Source of the DNA: Mesodorylaimus sp. YZB2_4
Taxonomy: Eukaryota > Nematoda > Enoplea > Dorylaimida > Dorylaimidae
Reading direction: 5' to 3'
Length of the DNA stretch: 64,000 bases
Assembly (NCBI GenBank): GCA_030248295.1
Contig: JASANH010000455.1
Location: 124,001 to 188,000, forward strand
Shown piece by piece: positions 11,501 to 23,223 of the stretch. Each line of letters opens with the position of its first letter. The first letter of the stretch is position 1. A program made the translations under genes and the position numbers. A model generated the notes under the pieces. The model was given only the letters and a program-made list of their open reading frames with translations, did no database searches and was not told the origin of the DNA.

Positions 11501-14500
11501 CGTCCCTTGGCATTTCTACAAGCAGTGACAGAAAGTGTTAAATTATTTTCCTAATCAGCCAAATAAAGTGATATTTTGAGCTAGGTGGGGTACAGGTACC
11601 AAAAAATGATCCCGGCAGAAAGTCATATTTTTGAGCTTTCTCTGACAACGAAAGTGAATGGCGGATGGCGGGGGCAGTGCAGTTCGCGCCACTCGGCTCG
11701 AAGGAGAGTTTTTCCAAATGCTGGGTTTGCTTTAAAGTTGGGTGCATTTTGTAATTGAAGGGAAAACGAATAGGGATGATAGAAAGCCTTGCCACATTGT
11801 TGCTGCCGAAAGCAAGCTGCCGCCATAAGAAAATCGCTCTGCACCACACCTTGGCCTCCTGAATGCATCGTAGTACGAAGGAGTAAGGCCTGAGCCCACA
11901 CCGCTTCGTCACTTGTCCTCACGTGATTACAGCGCCAATGCCGAAGCCAGAGTCTTGGTTGTCTATTTGCTATGAGCATAAACACAGACCAGTCTCCTCG
12001 GACAGCTGAGCAAACGAACCGCCCGCCCTAAGAACCGCCAAGGCGCCAGCGGCGTCCGCTTTTTCTACGGCTCTCATTTCTTTGGGTCTGGAATAATCTG
12101 ACGATGAGTGGCGCGCAAACTAGACCGGACTGGTCAGTACCAGATAATGCTAGAATAATTCGGACAGCGCCAAAAGCTAGGTAGGCCTAGCTATACTTCT
12201 TCGCGTAGGTCCGGCACCAAGTTTCGGTAGCAGATATAAAAATGAGATATCGAGCCTTCAGCCCAGCAGTAACATACCCTATGGACCTACATGGTAGCTA
12301 CAAAATCTCTGTCCGCTGGGCATCCGACAGGCACTCGGTTTGAGGCACGTAAAATCATGGAAGCTTCTCTTTACGACCAGTCCATAGTCCATAGGGTACG
12401 TACATAGAGCTGCGGGGGTCTGTCGCGGAAACGATCACGCCACTTTGGCGAATTAGGAGTTTGTTTACAGAAGCTCGCCGATCATGAGATTACACTAACT
12501 GCCAACAATCATCAGCGTAATCGGGTAGTGACTCTGGGGAACCATCTACGTCAAGGTTACAAGAAAGTGGAACCGACTAGCTTTTCTCACAATGAAAAAT
12601 TACTTTCTCTTCTAAAAGATACGTTGAAAACGAAACCAGCGAATACAAAAAAACAGTCTTTTTCTCGAGACAGCAAATCTTGACAAATCGATCTTACTTC
12701 CCGGTTTATAAAACTAAATTTCCAGCTAAGCTCATCTTATAGGAGCCTGACTGGAATAAAAAGTGGCTCGTAGTTGAACCAGAGACGAAACGTCCTGACG
12801 GCTTCGGACGGGCTGTTCGCATAAGTTTACACATTTCACAATTCACCTTGCTGTATTTACAGACTAGAACGATGACGTAAACCAAGGCAGCTGTCCAGAA
12901 CACAGTTGTCGGCGCAAGCTGTGTGACGGCTGCCAACCGACCCAACAACTTGCTTTATATACGGATGCGTCCACACCAAAGTTTGGCAGTCCTGTTGAAC
13001 AGATCATGCTAGAATATTGCAAAATACATAATTCAGAGTTTGTGCTCGAGGCAGTGGGCAACAGCTGGTGCAGCGAGAAAACAGACTCTTTGCTTTTCCT
13101 TTGATGCACACATTTTGCTGTTTCGGAAAGCGATGAAAATTTTAAAAAATATAGACGTAACTAGACCGATGACGAAGCCTGGCACTTGACTGCACCAAGG
13201 GCTATGTCGGCGAATCAAAACGATATATTTTCATAAACACCGCGAGGCGGCAAAATCCAAGATGAGAAATGACGCAAGTACGCAGATTGAAATTTTAAAG
13301 AGCAAACTTACATTCGGTTGTGCAAACCGACGTGCGTCACACAATGTTCTGATAAATCTATTTCTTTTGTTTCTCTTTTCTTTTCTCAAACATGCTTATA
13401 ATCCCTTTCGCAACTCGCAAATACGCCCGCTCCTTTGGTTTCTGTTCAGTCAAAAAGTCGTGGAGAGCATTTTTACTTGAGTTAAGTGTCGAGTATTTGA
13501 CCCGGAAACGTTGATCTTTTTGAAATTGCTTCAGTTAAAAGCGCGTCAGCACTTTTTCTGGATTTGCCCTCAACTCACGCACGAGACAATCCGCCTAGAA
13601 GAGGATTATATGACTTGAAAGCGAGTCGTCGTATTGTTCAGTCGTAGAATTCAGTGTTGTCCAAAGCGCTTTTTGGATCAAGGTCAGGAAAACCTTGTTT
13701 GCATATCGGTGCCCTCCAGTTAAATATTTGCACAGCCCCATTCGAGGGAGACTCTCGACGCGGCTAATGCCACAACAACAGAGTTTATGGACATTGGCAG
13801 TGTGAGTAGGTTCTGGGGTCTATTGCGAATACTATGATGTGGTGTGGCGGGGACCTATCGGCGACGTCATACATACTGTACGGACTACGTATTGTTATCG
13901 ATAAAAATTGGGTTACGACGGCCCACGAGAGCGAGACACTGTAACGGGATCTTGTTAATCTTTTGATGCAGCGCTTGTTTATGTGTGTTTAGGGAAGGAA
14001 GCGAAGACGGCACATGTCCAGCGTAAATCCTGACTTGTTACCCCAGGGTACAGGTTTTTAGTGGGTGGGTACAAGGGAGCGAGCTTAAGATTTCGAACAG
14101 GACCTTCCTGCGATGCAGCATCTGCGATGTACCATCACGGCTCCCTATTATCAGCACTCCAAGGCGCACACCCATTTATATCCAACATTTCGGCAGTTTT
14201 AAAGTCATTCACACAAATGTGTACAATCTGTCTTGAATTGTCTATTATTTCTGCCCTCTGTGTCCAAAACACCATGTTCTGCAGAGTAATTATACATATG
14301 TAGTGGTAGCAAGCAGGTAGCTGAGAACCAAATATGCTAACAATGTGATTATTCGCGCGCGACAAACATTTACAAACTGCGAGTGCCATGCACGTCAGAT
14401 AAGATAATAATATAAGTACAGTAAGCAAATAACGAGTACAGTACCTACTCGGCTAAATGGGCATAGTTTTTGGCGATCGACCCGGGGGGGGGCGGCTTGA

Positions 14501-15505
14501 CAAGTGGAAATCCTATTATTTTTATATTTGATAAAGGCACCACATGAGTGCATGTCTCCTTTACCGTTGGTTCAGAGCTATTTCGAAGCATCGACCGCAA
14601 GATTACGAGCCTTCGATTGGCTTTTACAAGTGTTTATAGCTGTAACCCATCGTGAGATATCCCCACCAAAAAAGAATGTTGCCTTTTTTGTACATGCATT
14701 AGCTATAATTTGACAGGGTGTGGGCCAATCGTCTGTTCCACTAGGGGTCTCACCGTCGCCCTCTACCTCGTCCTGTCCTAGCCGGGCTAAGGCAGGGGCG
14801 GGGCATGGACGACGGCCGAGCCTAGCGGACCAGTCGTGAGGCCCTGGCTTGTTCAGTCTCGTTTTTGGACTCATCGTTGTTGGTGCGTGTGAGTAAACGC
14901 TACATTCGCAAGCCCCAACCACAAGGGTAATCTATTGGGCCTGTGAAAATTTTTCCAGGCATGCATCTCGAAATGTATTTCCAGAATATACACGCTCATT
15001 CTGAACGTTTGTTTTAAATCATCAAAATGCCCGAGCACCACCAGTTTTTGCATGATTCTCGATATCCCTTTCTTCAAAGATTTTTTACCATCGACTACAC
15101 ACACCCTCAAGGTGGTCATAGACTATCTTATGGAGTGGAAAAAATTCTACAAGGCGCACCTAATGTTATGCCATCACTTCTATCAATTGGCTAAGCGCGA
15201 AATCACAAAAACCATTTTCCCCATTGCCGCAGCGCATACTGTACAAGGTCACGCGCAGGATTTTTTGGCGTTTGTGAGCATTACGTTCCGTCAACGATGA
15301 GAACTGTGGAACTGTGTCGAGGACGAGGTGGAATTTCTTGCGGCTTGAAACAATGTACTACGGGAGTGTAAAGCCCTTTGTGACATCTACATACATAGAG
15401 TACAGCTTTCTGGCTTGCTATCGGCATTACCATTGCTCGAAGTGGGGCGAGCAGCTGTGTGATTCTGCACCTTTGCTGTCGCATCGTTTATTGGCCGTCT
15501 TCAAG
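11501..15505. other. 4-kb intergenic stretch with small repeats
   Basis: No gene recognised. Minus-strand ORFs at 12706-12948 and 12864-13218 contain hydrophobic runs but no coherent splice model. A G-tract (about 10 bp) lies at 14484-14495. GC-rich sequence near 14720-14860 differs from its AT-richer surroundings. A 12-bp inverted repeat is listed separately. Confidence 0.45.
12275..12398. repeat. Short inverted repeat (12-bp arms)
   Basis: The arm taccctatggac at 12275-12286 is the exact reverse complement of gtccatagggta at 12387-12398, with about 100 bp between. Could be a decayed fold-back element or chance; no target-site duplication seen. Confidence 0.4.
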
Positions 15506-16420
15506 ATGCCCTATGCAGAATTCCCAAAAGAGGCGGAGAAGTTAGACGAGAAGAAGACAAGGCCGGGGTCGGGCAGCGATGCACCACCAATTAGATACGA
15601 TTGGACAAAGTCTCCGACAAAATCTCCGACTAAGAGAGTCTATTCGAAGCTGTCTCCAAAGAAGTCATCGGTTGGACTGAAGCGAGGACCAGAGCCAGAG
15701 CTGGAACATCAAGCAACTGTGAAACGAGGCTACTTCGATGCGTCGACCAAACAGAAATCGATCAGCAGACGCACCTCAGTTACGACAAAGCCCAGTCCGG
15801 GCCAAGCCAAAGCGGGTCTGCCAGATACGACGCGAACGAACACGGAATCGAAGGGCAGGTCCACAATTTCGATATCGTTCGCTTCGCGGAACGAGAAAAC
15901 AAACGTCAAGAGTTTGTCAACGGCATCAGGGAAAGTTGTTCCAACTCCGAAGAAATCGACCGACCACGTCGTATCCAATTCGAACATTGACTTGCCAGAG
16001 AGTTACAAAGCCCCCGATATCCAACTCGATATGCGATATCTGCCCACAAGCACGAGGAAATCTGACATCGATCCGACGCCACGAAAAACCACGTCTACGA
16101 AGGAATCGAAAGAGCTGCATAGATCCTCGGCGGAAACGCTACATATTCCACACAATCGAACATCCACCTATCGCCGGCGCGAGAAGCGTATTTCCGGTGG
16201 TCACAAGCATTACGGAAGTTCAGCTCCAAGAAGGCATCGCAAGCCGTCGCAGTCCAGAAGAATCGAAGCACGAACGTCGTCGTCGGCCGGTCGTAAGTGT
16301 AAGTGCAAGCGCAGTGTCCTAATTTGCACACTGATAGTCGCGTTTGCCTTATTAATCATTCTGGCCGTTGTTATCACCCTCGTCGTGTTTTTTGCCGGGA
16401 AATCTGGAGCGAAGAAGTGA
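15506..16420 (+). CDS. Basic Ser/Thr-rich tail-anchored membrane protein, single exon
   Basis: Predicted 304 residues from the Met at 15506 (MPYAEFPKEAEKLDEKKTRP); the frame is open further upstream to a Met at 15314, but that stretch looks like untranslated or spliced sequence. About 265 residues are low-complexity, basic and rich in Ser, Thr and Lys, with SPTKSPTK-type proline-directed phosphosites. A Cys/Lys cluster (GRKCKCKR) abuts one hydrophobic segment, VLICTLIVAFALLIILAVVI, followed only by FFAGKSGAKK. The single C-terminal TM with a very short tail indicates a tail-anchored protein, with the disordered part facing the cytosol; the cysteines beside the TM are plausible palmitoylation sites. 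No known domain recognised. The openness of the frame and the clear anchor support a real gene; the function is unknown. Confidence 0.7.
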   Translation: MPYAEFPKEAEKLDEKKTRPGSGSDAPPIRYDWTKSPTKSPTKRVYSKLSPKKSSVGLKRGPEPELEHQATVKRGYFDASTKQKSISRRTSVTTKPSPGQAKAGLPDTTRTNTESKGRSTISISFASRNEKTNVKSLSTASGKVVPTPKKSTDHVVSNSNIDLPESYKAPDIQLDMRYLPTSTRKSDIDPTPRKTTSTKESKELHRSSAETLHIPHNRTSTYRRREKRISGGHKHYGSSAPRRHRKPSQSRRIEARTSSSAGRKCKCKRSVLICTLIVAFALLIILAVVITLVVFFAGKSGAKK

Positions 16421-17161
16421 TGTGTATCGAGAGTGATCAATGATGTTACGGATTCTGCTCTGTGTCTTTGCTGATTCATGCTTGCTGCGCAGTGAGCGTT
16501 GTACGAGCGCAACACGGAGGAGTGCTGAAAATTGAGGATCTGCATTGTGAAAGTGTTTTTATTCTTTCTCGACAATTAACTACTAACAAACTCAGTGGTA
16601 TTATGGGGAAACCACAATATGTGCAGTATTAGTGCTCGTTCCACCTAGCTCAGATAAGCGGATGTTGCCGCCCAAACAAGGTCATAGACAGAGGAACGCG
16701 CCATTATTTGTGCCACATCGCCTTCGGATTAGTCGCACGACTATCTGTAGGTGACAGCCCGGCTACACAGAAGGGGAGAGACAAGTGAAACAGCGATGTA
16801 GCTGATTGGGGTCTGCGGCTGGAGAAAATGTTTAATACGAACCACTTCACCACTGAGGTTGCTGTACAAAGTTAACCTGGTTGAATACTGTGGTAAACCT
16901 GTATGGGTAAGTAAAAAGGGTACGGATGCTTGAATCTTACGACTGGCTCAAGCCCACGACGATGAATTCCATATCACAAATCAGCTCGAATTTGTGCATA
17001 CGTCTTTACATAACGTGGACAATCAACCTGCGCTCTCCGTGCTCCTAAGAACACGGCCATGGAACTTGAAAAGATTGTGCTACTTTCAAGGAAGGCACAC
17101 CAAAGTGTATGGCACTACAAGCAGGCTTCATTTCTGCTGACCAACAGTCACTCTCTTGGTC
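16421..17161. other. Intergenic between convergent genes
   Basis: Separates the 3' ends of the plus-strand tail-anchored gene and the minus-strand F-box gene. No ORF of note, no repeat recognised. Confidence 0.5.
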
Positions 17162-19457
17162 TCAATTAAATAGCAACTGTCTGTAACATGATAACTGTGA
17201 AGCCAGTGTTGTGTGACAGTTGTTTGTTGGACGGACAACGGTCATTCGATCAGCACGTTCGAAGTTGGCTTTGACCAGCTCGAAATATTGACCATCGGAA
17301 AGGACAAGTGAACGTAGCCTCAGGCACTTGACGCGTAAGATATCGATGAACTTTGATGACTTGTCAGAAAAACGCAATGTCTCCTGATCCCAGCGAACTT
17401 CTAACCGTTCTAGCTGTGGGCAGCTTTGCGCTATGCAATCGATAAACTGGTCGATATGTATCTTAGCTGTGACCTTGGAGCAACAGTCTTCTGAAATGCC
17501 CATGATGAGGATCCTGAAAAGCACTGTGTTGGTTCTGATAATGAGGACGCTCTGAATTCGGGTCGCACAACTGGGACCTAGCAAATGCTGATTAGACAGG
17601 CCTACAAAGACATGGTTAAGGCTATCATCAAATTGTGATGCTAAAGTTCATGCCAGAGGTCCATGAAGACGCTTTCATACTTGACTTTTGGCATCTTGGG
17701 TATGCAAGTAAGCCAGAAGTTTTCAAGCAGTTTGTGATGGCCACCTAGACCGAGACCAAGGATATTTTCGCCATATCGATTAACAAAGTCGCTAAGACTG
17801 GTGTCGGATAAAGAATCGCAAGTGTTCAGATCAAGCGACTGCATGCTGGCGCAGGCTCCGTTTTGCATCCAAGCCTCCATGACCTGATAATCACATGCAA
17901 GTACTTGTAATGATACGGTCATAGAGACAGGATCACTTACCTGCTCATTAAAGTTTTCTAAGAAGCCAGCACTCAGCCACCGCAAATGAGGCAACCGGGT
18001 GAGGATGCTGATCAGCGCATCTGTGCTCAGTTCTGTGGCTGTGAGATTTAATTCCTGAATGTTGGTTTTCTCCCATTCGACGGCCATCATGTGCTTCGAG
18101 TGGAGACCTTCACAAAAAAGGAAGCCGCTGTACTCTATTCGCCGCGTAGGAGGCACCAGATCCGCGTTAAACTCTTCCTCCCGACAGCCTGGTAGCAAAG
18201 AACAAAATCTTACCACAGTGTTCCAAGAGCAGTGTCTTTAATCGTTTGCATCGCTGCGTTACTAGCTTTAAACAAGATCCAGTAACTTTGACGCAATAAT
18301 TGACGCAGATGCACTCGAGGAAGGCGGCATTCGACGAAATCGATTCGACGTGATCATCAGTTACGAAGGCTACGCCCCACAAATTGACCACTCTCAAATT
18401 GGGGGTGTAGGTCTTGAGTTTGTGAATATTGACAGTTTCGTACACCTCTTCCTCCTCGTCCTCGATTTTCTCGTACGTGCCTAAAAAGAACTTTAGTAAG
18501 GATGATCTAGAATCATAGCATTCCGCCGTCCATGAAATTCTCGAGAAATATGCCGCATTTAGAACAGTCGCGAGTAAAGTTGTAGGTTTCCCGTCTACTC
18601 ACCAATAAAATGCAGAACTTCAACTGAGCTTATGAAACTATAAATTTTTCTCATAAAGCCTTCCAAAAATATGTTCTCAGAGAGACAAAGTGTCAGCGAT
18701 TTCAAGCGGGCTGGAAATACTTGCATGTCGGCGAAATCGTGCAATTGCATTGCAGTGGAGAAATCTATAGAGCAGAGGGTCTAACCCAGACTGCAGACGA
18801 AAATGGAAGGAACACTTACCCAAAGTCAAGTACTCCAAATGAGGACATTTGTTGGCCAGTTCGTGCATAACTGGTGGTGTTATCAGGTCTGTCTGTAATT
18901 CCATGAGTCTCAAAGACGGGCCAAACCGGGCTCCAATGTAAGCCAGCAAGGTTTCGATGCTGGTCACCTGAAGATACAAGACCTGGTCAGAGTCCTGAGT
19001 AGAGTGTTGCCACATAAAGTTAAGTTTCGTCGCGACGTGGTCAGAACGCCATCCAAGGTGCCAACTTAGTTCAGAACTTCAGGGGATCATTCTATGGGCA
19101 TCATAAGCAAAACCCGCACCATAACAGCTGATGGAAACCACTTCACCCAGCGCACATCGCAAAAATATCAAAAAAATCTTACTTGCAATCCGTCGTACAT
19201 AGGTCTCAAAGATACCATTTGCCACAAGCGAGAATCATACGCCAATGTCCTCCACTTATTGCACACCCTCGAACATTTCAGTACCTCCTTATGACTGAGA
19301 TATGAAAAAATGTGTAGCAGGACCTTGTCGGCGAGTTTTTCGATAGTCTAAACGCAATTAAAGAGTGTTGTCTGACGTGAGCATAAGTCAGCATGAGAGT
19401 GCGTACAGTTAAAGGCAACTTTGAAAGATCAGGTCGAGTCTGCACCACGTCAAACAT
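17162..19457 (-). CDS. F-box/leucine-rich-repeat protein, 8 exons
   Basis: Predicted 513 residues. Minus-strand exons: 19457-19407, 19347-19183, 18967-18820, 18764-18603, 18480-18214, 18134-17941, 17883-17681, 17513-17162; all phases agree. An F-box sits near the N-terminus (IEKLADKVLLHIFSYLSHKE, then CSRVCNKWRTLAYDSRLW). The rest is a run of Leu-rich repeats (LMELQTDLITPPVM, CPHLEYLTLG, LQSLDLNTCDSL-type and CPQLERLEVRW units), with a short acidic loop EDEEEEV. F-box/LRR proteins are substrate receptors of SCF ubiquitin ligases: the F-box binds Skp1 and the LRRs bind the target. The strong family-like C-terminus (RFSDKSSKFIDILRVKCL) suggests a conserved animal orthologue, which I cannot name safely. 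The 18213-18135 intron is ambiguous: a 25-nt alternative also keeps frame. Confidence 0.88.
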
Positions 19458-20758
19458 ATTTCCTTATCGAATTAGAATTATCGATTTTGTAGCAAACAGA
19501 ACTTTAGTGGAGTATCGCTGCGAGGTTTAGACTTGTACGAGGGCACAAGTCGAGTCAAATCCCGTGGGACTTGGAAGAGAATTGCTTCTCGAAGTCCTCA
19601 AAGAGTCTTTACATTTAGCCACTAGAAATCCCAAAGGACTAGAAAAGACTAGAAAACGTCGTCGAACGAGGGAGACGCAGCACTTTTCACTCTTCACTTT
19701 GTACTTTCCCGTGTAAGAGTTCTGTGTCCCCGGCACAGCTGCACTAACATTCGCGCTGAAGTGGACAACTTCACATGCACACAAGCTTGTACCTCCGATA
19801 CGTAGAAAATCCCCTATTCAAAATGCATCTACCTCTGACATTTGAGAAACAGGAATTTTACAGGGAAATGACCGTTCAGACTGGGAACGAGTTCTGGTCC
19901 GTCGAGCGAGAGATAGAAAGCGCAAAAAAGCCTGGCTCAGCTTTATAGATGCTTTTGTTTGATTAAACGCTTCTTCGCATCTATAAAAAGGGCTACGAGG
20001 AGAAATGGGGGAAGACGATGTCAGGGCCAGAAAGAAAATTCATCAATCGCCCCGATGTTCTGTGCTAATCGACTAGAAATGCATGAGACGCTCTGGAAGA
20101 CCGCTTCATTAATAGGCAAAGAAGCGATGGAGAAATTACTCTGGCTTGAAGCATGGCAAAGCAGCACCGCAAAAAAGCTGGAAATTTGAGAATATTCACC
20201 ATTCCTATCTTTCCTGAACACTTCCGCCTTATATTTTGCCTGAAAGATCTATCTCTAACGTATTCTCTAAACAATCGGGCAACGCATTTTCATCAAACAA
20301 TCAATGAAATTAGACATTTTTAGCACATTCGTATAAGAAGGAAAGCACTATAATTTTCTAACGTACCCAATAAATTAACGTGGCACATGGTGACTGTCAC
20401 AGCGATTGCTTTTCGAATTATACGGTGAGAAAAATATTATCTCTGTCGCATACAGGCGCACTGTAAAAGTGCTTCTTGGGTGAGTAGCTTGAACGGGAAA
20501 GTCTGCATTACTGTGTTTCCACTTTAGCTTTTGATGGCGCATCTCTAAGGAACACAAAACTTCCCTCAGGATCTGGTGGAAGCTGCGTATTTTAATCTGA
20601 GAGTTAAGATATCTCCATCAGGATCTGGTGGCAGTTGCATATGCATTTGCTGAAGAGACACACATACAAAACTTTAAAAACCTAAACAGCACCCAGCACA
20701 GGAAATGTTACGCATTTACAGCCACTGACACCGTCAGTCAATGACTGATAGTCAATTC
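19458..20758. other. Intergenic; no gene seen
   Basis: Short overlapping ORFs on both strands (19527-19784 minus, 19959-20189 plus) with no motif. The presumed promoter of the F-box gene lies at its left edge. Confidence 0.45.
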
Positions 20759-20983
20759 TTATAACTTGAGGCAATGACTTTGCTAAGAGAAAAAGCATAC
20801 CAAAAAGGAAAAAGTTGAACACATTAACATTACCGTTCGAATACGTTGCTCTTCAGCTGACCGTATCGAGGCCATACTGGCCCTTCCTCCCATGTTTCGT
20901 TGAACTGATAATTGCTGGACGTCAAAGAGAGACGACCTTTTTGTACTTTCGCTCATTTTGTTATTCAAGCTAATCAATTCCAA
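20759..20983 (-). CDS. Weak candidate small protein, 2 exons
   Basis: An exon at 20983-20834 encodes 50 residues ending SAEEQRIRT at a GTAATG donor. A phase-matched acceptor at 20783 leads to a short second exon ending in TAA at 20759, giving a 57-residue product. No domain, signal peptide or TM was seen. It could instead be an internal part of a larger gene or chance. Listed because splice phase is consistent. Confidence 0.25.
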
Positions 20984-21996
20984 ATGTTACAAGGAAGATA
21001 GCAAAACAATTAGTGAGCTAGGAGTCTCGATTTATCAAGTTGAAAGCATAAAAAAGACTGAAATGCGAGTAAATGGGGCAAGTGAATGAGTAGTGCCAAA
21101 AATGTTTCAGCGTCGTCAGTTAGCTGAGAAAAGTACGATTTTTCAAAGGCGTAAAACGATCAGAGAAGGGAGAAGGCGAATAGTTCAGCACAGCTGACGC
21201 CACATAATGTCTTAGACGAGCATCGAAAATGTCCGCTAACAGGAGAGAAGACAAGTGGTCGATAGGAAGCTATATGAGAACTCTGGACTTAATACGGGAC
21301 CGCGTGACTTTAATGTCTTCAAGCGGTCGTTCGTCGAGGAATGACAATCACTCAACGCAGCCAAGCTTATGATACGACTCCGACGTCGATCCGCAAGCAA
21401 GCTTTCATGGAAGCTTAATTAGGGGCGGAGGCAGGCAGCCGTATGCATGGTCATAGAAGAACCATCATTCTAAAGCGCCTTGGACCGTTGCTGATTTATT
21501 ATTAATCGATGTTCCTACCCTGCACATTCTTGGAGGCGGCAAAACAAAACCTTCGGCTACTGCAATGCTTTTTTCGAAAAAGCTCAAGATCGACTGGCAT
21601 GACCGCACTGCTGAATTCGTAGTTACCCCAGCCTGACATCGCGCAACTTAAAAATGTAATTATCGTAATAAGAGGCTGATTATTGACAGAAAAGCGCACG
21701 GACATTTTGCAGGTCAGCTAGCCATGCAAAATATCATACCTACGTATGTAAGCACTGATTGTGAGCCTAGCCATAGTGTAAGCGTGTTTTTCCCAGAACG
21801 CCTCAAAAGTATCATCTTAATGGACTTATGAGGCCTTGATGAAGGATAAGTTTTGGTACCATGCTATGCATACAGTGGGCAACCCCTGGGAGGTCCATTA
21901 GCAACATCTAAACACAAAGCTCAGTTACGGGACCAGGATAAGCCAAGAAGACTAAATTACAAACAGAGATTTAAAAAAATGGGCTCGCCAACTTAC
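20984..21996. other. Intergenic or intronic; unresolved
   Basis: If the Ser-rich gene starting at 22686 has further exons, they lie here or further downstream on the minus strand. The ORF at 21502-21705 (minus) is a possible exon but its phase was not confirmed. No other feature seen. Confidence 0.35.
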
Positions 21997-22686
21997 CGTT
22001 ACACCGCAACGAAATTTTGAAATGGATTTTATTTTTGCCATAATCCGACCCCTTTTAGATTTCCATTCCTCCGATAATCCGAGAGGGCTCGTCTCTTCCT
22101 TTGGAAATTTTACCAAAGCGTTTTTAGTGGTTGGCGACTTCGAGTCGGAATGACTTTGATCGCACAAATTACCTTGGATTTGCTTGTTTGATGTACTTGG
22201 TTTCCGCAAATTTTTATTAGAATCCGTTTCATAGTTGACTGATTTTCTCGTCACAGTCGAGTCCAATGGCGATGTCATCGAGGGCACTAGCAATCGGCTG
22301 CTAGTGGCAATGTTTTGAGCAGATAGCGCCTTTTCTAGTCCAATTTTGTTCCCAGGCGCATCGATCCGCTCGACACTGTTTGCAGATCTTTGCATTGAGG
22401 TTGATAGAGTTAAGGGTCGGGAGCGTTGATCTCTGGTATATTTAGCCGGCGAAATGAGTTTTGAAGCAGATTCCGTTTTCGGAGTCTTTAGGTTTGAAAT
22501 CTCGGCAGTTGCAATGGAAACATTGAGGACAGGAGCATGGGCTGAAGCAGCTGCTATACTTTTCCACTTAGCTTTAGTGCTCAGAGTTAACTTTTTAAGC
22601 GGAGACGTAGCATCGGGTTTCTCTGTTCCGCTATTGATTGAACAATGCGAGCCATACATAAGCATGGATCTGGGTAAGATAGGCAT
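21997..22686 (-). CDS. First exon of unrecognised Ser/Thr/Lys-rich protein (partial)
   Basis: A 230-codon open exon starting MPILPRSMLMYGSHCSINSG and ending SISKFRCGVT at a consensus GTAAGT donor. Composition is Ser, Thr, Lys and Pro rich with scattered SP/TP sites (ATSPLKKL, LISPAKY, KSPTTK, TSPLGLSEEW). It has no TM or signal peptide and is probably intrinsically disordered. No stop is reached before the donor, so downstream exons are expected; they could not be placed. It resembles cytoskeletal or signalling-protein N-termini in composition only. Confidence 0.55.
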
Positions 22687-23223
22687 TTTTTCTTAATGAG
22701 AATCAGGGTTCGTGTTGCCTTGAGACCACCCTTTGCCACACTAGTCAACCGCTAGCAAGGACACAACTAGTGGAAAGCTGGTTAATCGACAGATTCTCTA
22801 CTTAGTTCTTGTCAAGGTCTCCTGCTTGCCAAAGTCAAAGGGATCGTTTTTGCACAAATAAACACCACTTCAAAGGTGCTACTTCAGTCTCTGCGCAGCA
22901 CTCTAACCTTTAATCTTGGCTTGGACAACTTGCGTACTAGCAGAACTAGCTCTGTGAGTCCTCGAAACTGTTCAGTATTGGAGGAGCTGCCATCTGGTTA
23001 GGGGACAGGTTTCAGACAAAAATCCCGACGAAACGACCGTGGATTGGTATCAAGGAAACGGTGAAGCATGCAAGAAGCTAAAACGTAAGGTGGGGCGCTT
23101 AAACTCTCGTCATGGAAGAGTTGAGCACGGCTTTTACGATGAGACTGAGAGACATCCAAGGAAAGTGGAGACTACAGAAATAAATTGGATCCAGCCTTTT
23201 ATTGTTCTCACACTTCCCGCACG
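22687..23223. other. Intergenic
   Basis: Between the Ser-rich exon and the 3' end of the minus-strand M8 protease. An ORF at 23039-23227 (plus) overlaps the protease 3' flank and shows no motif. Confidence 0.45.
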
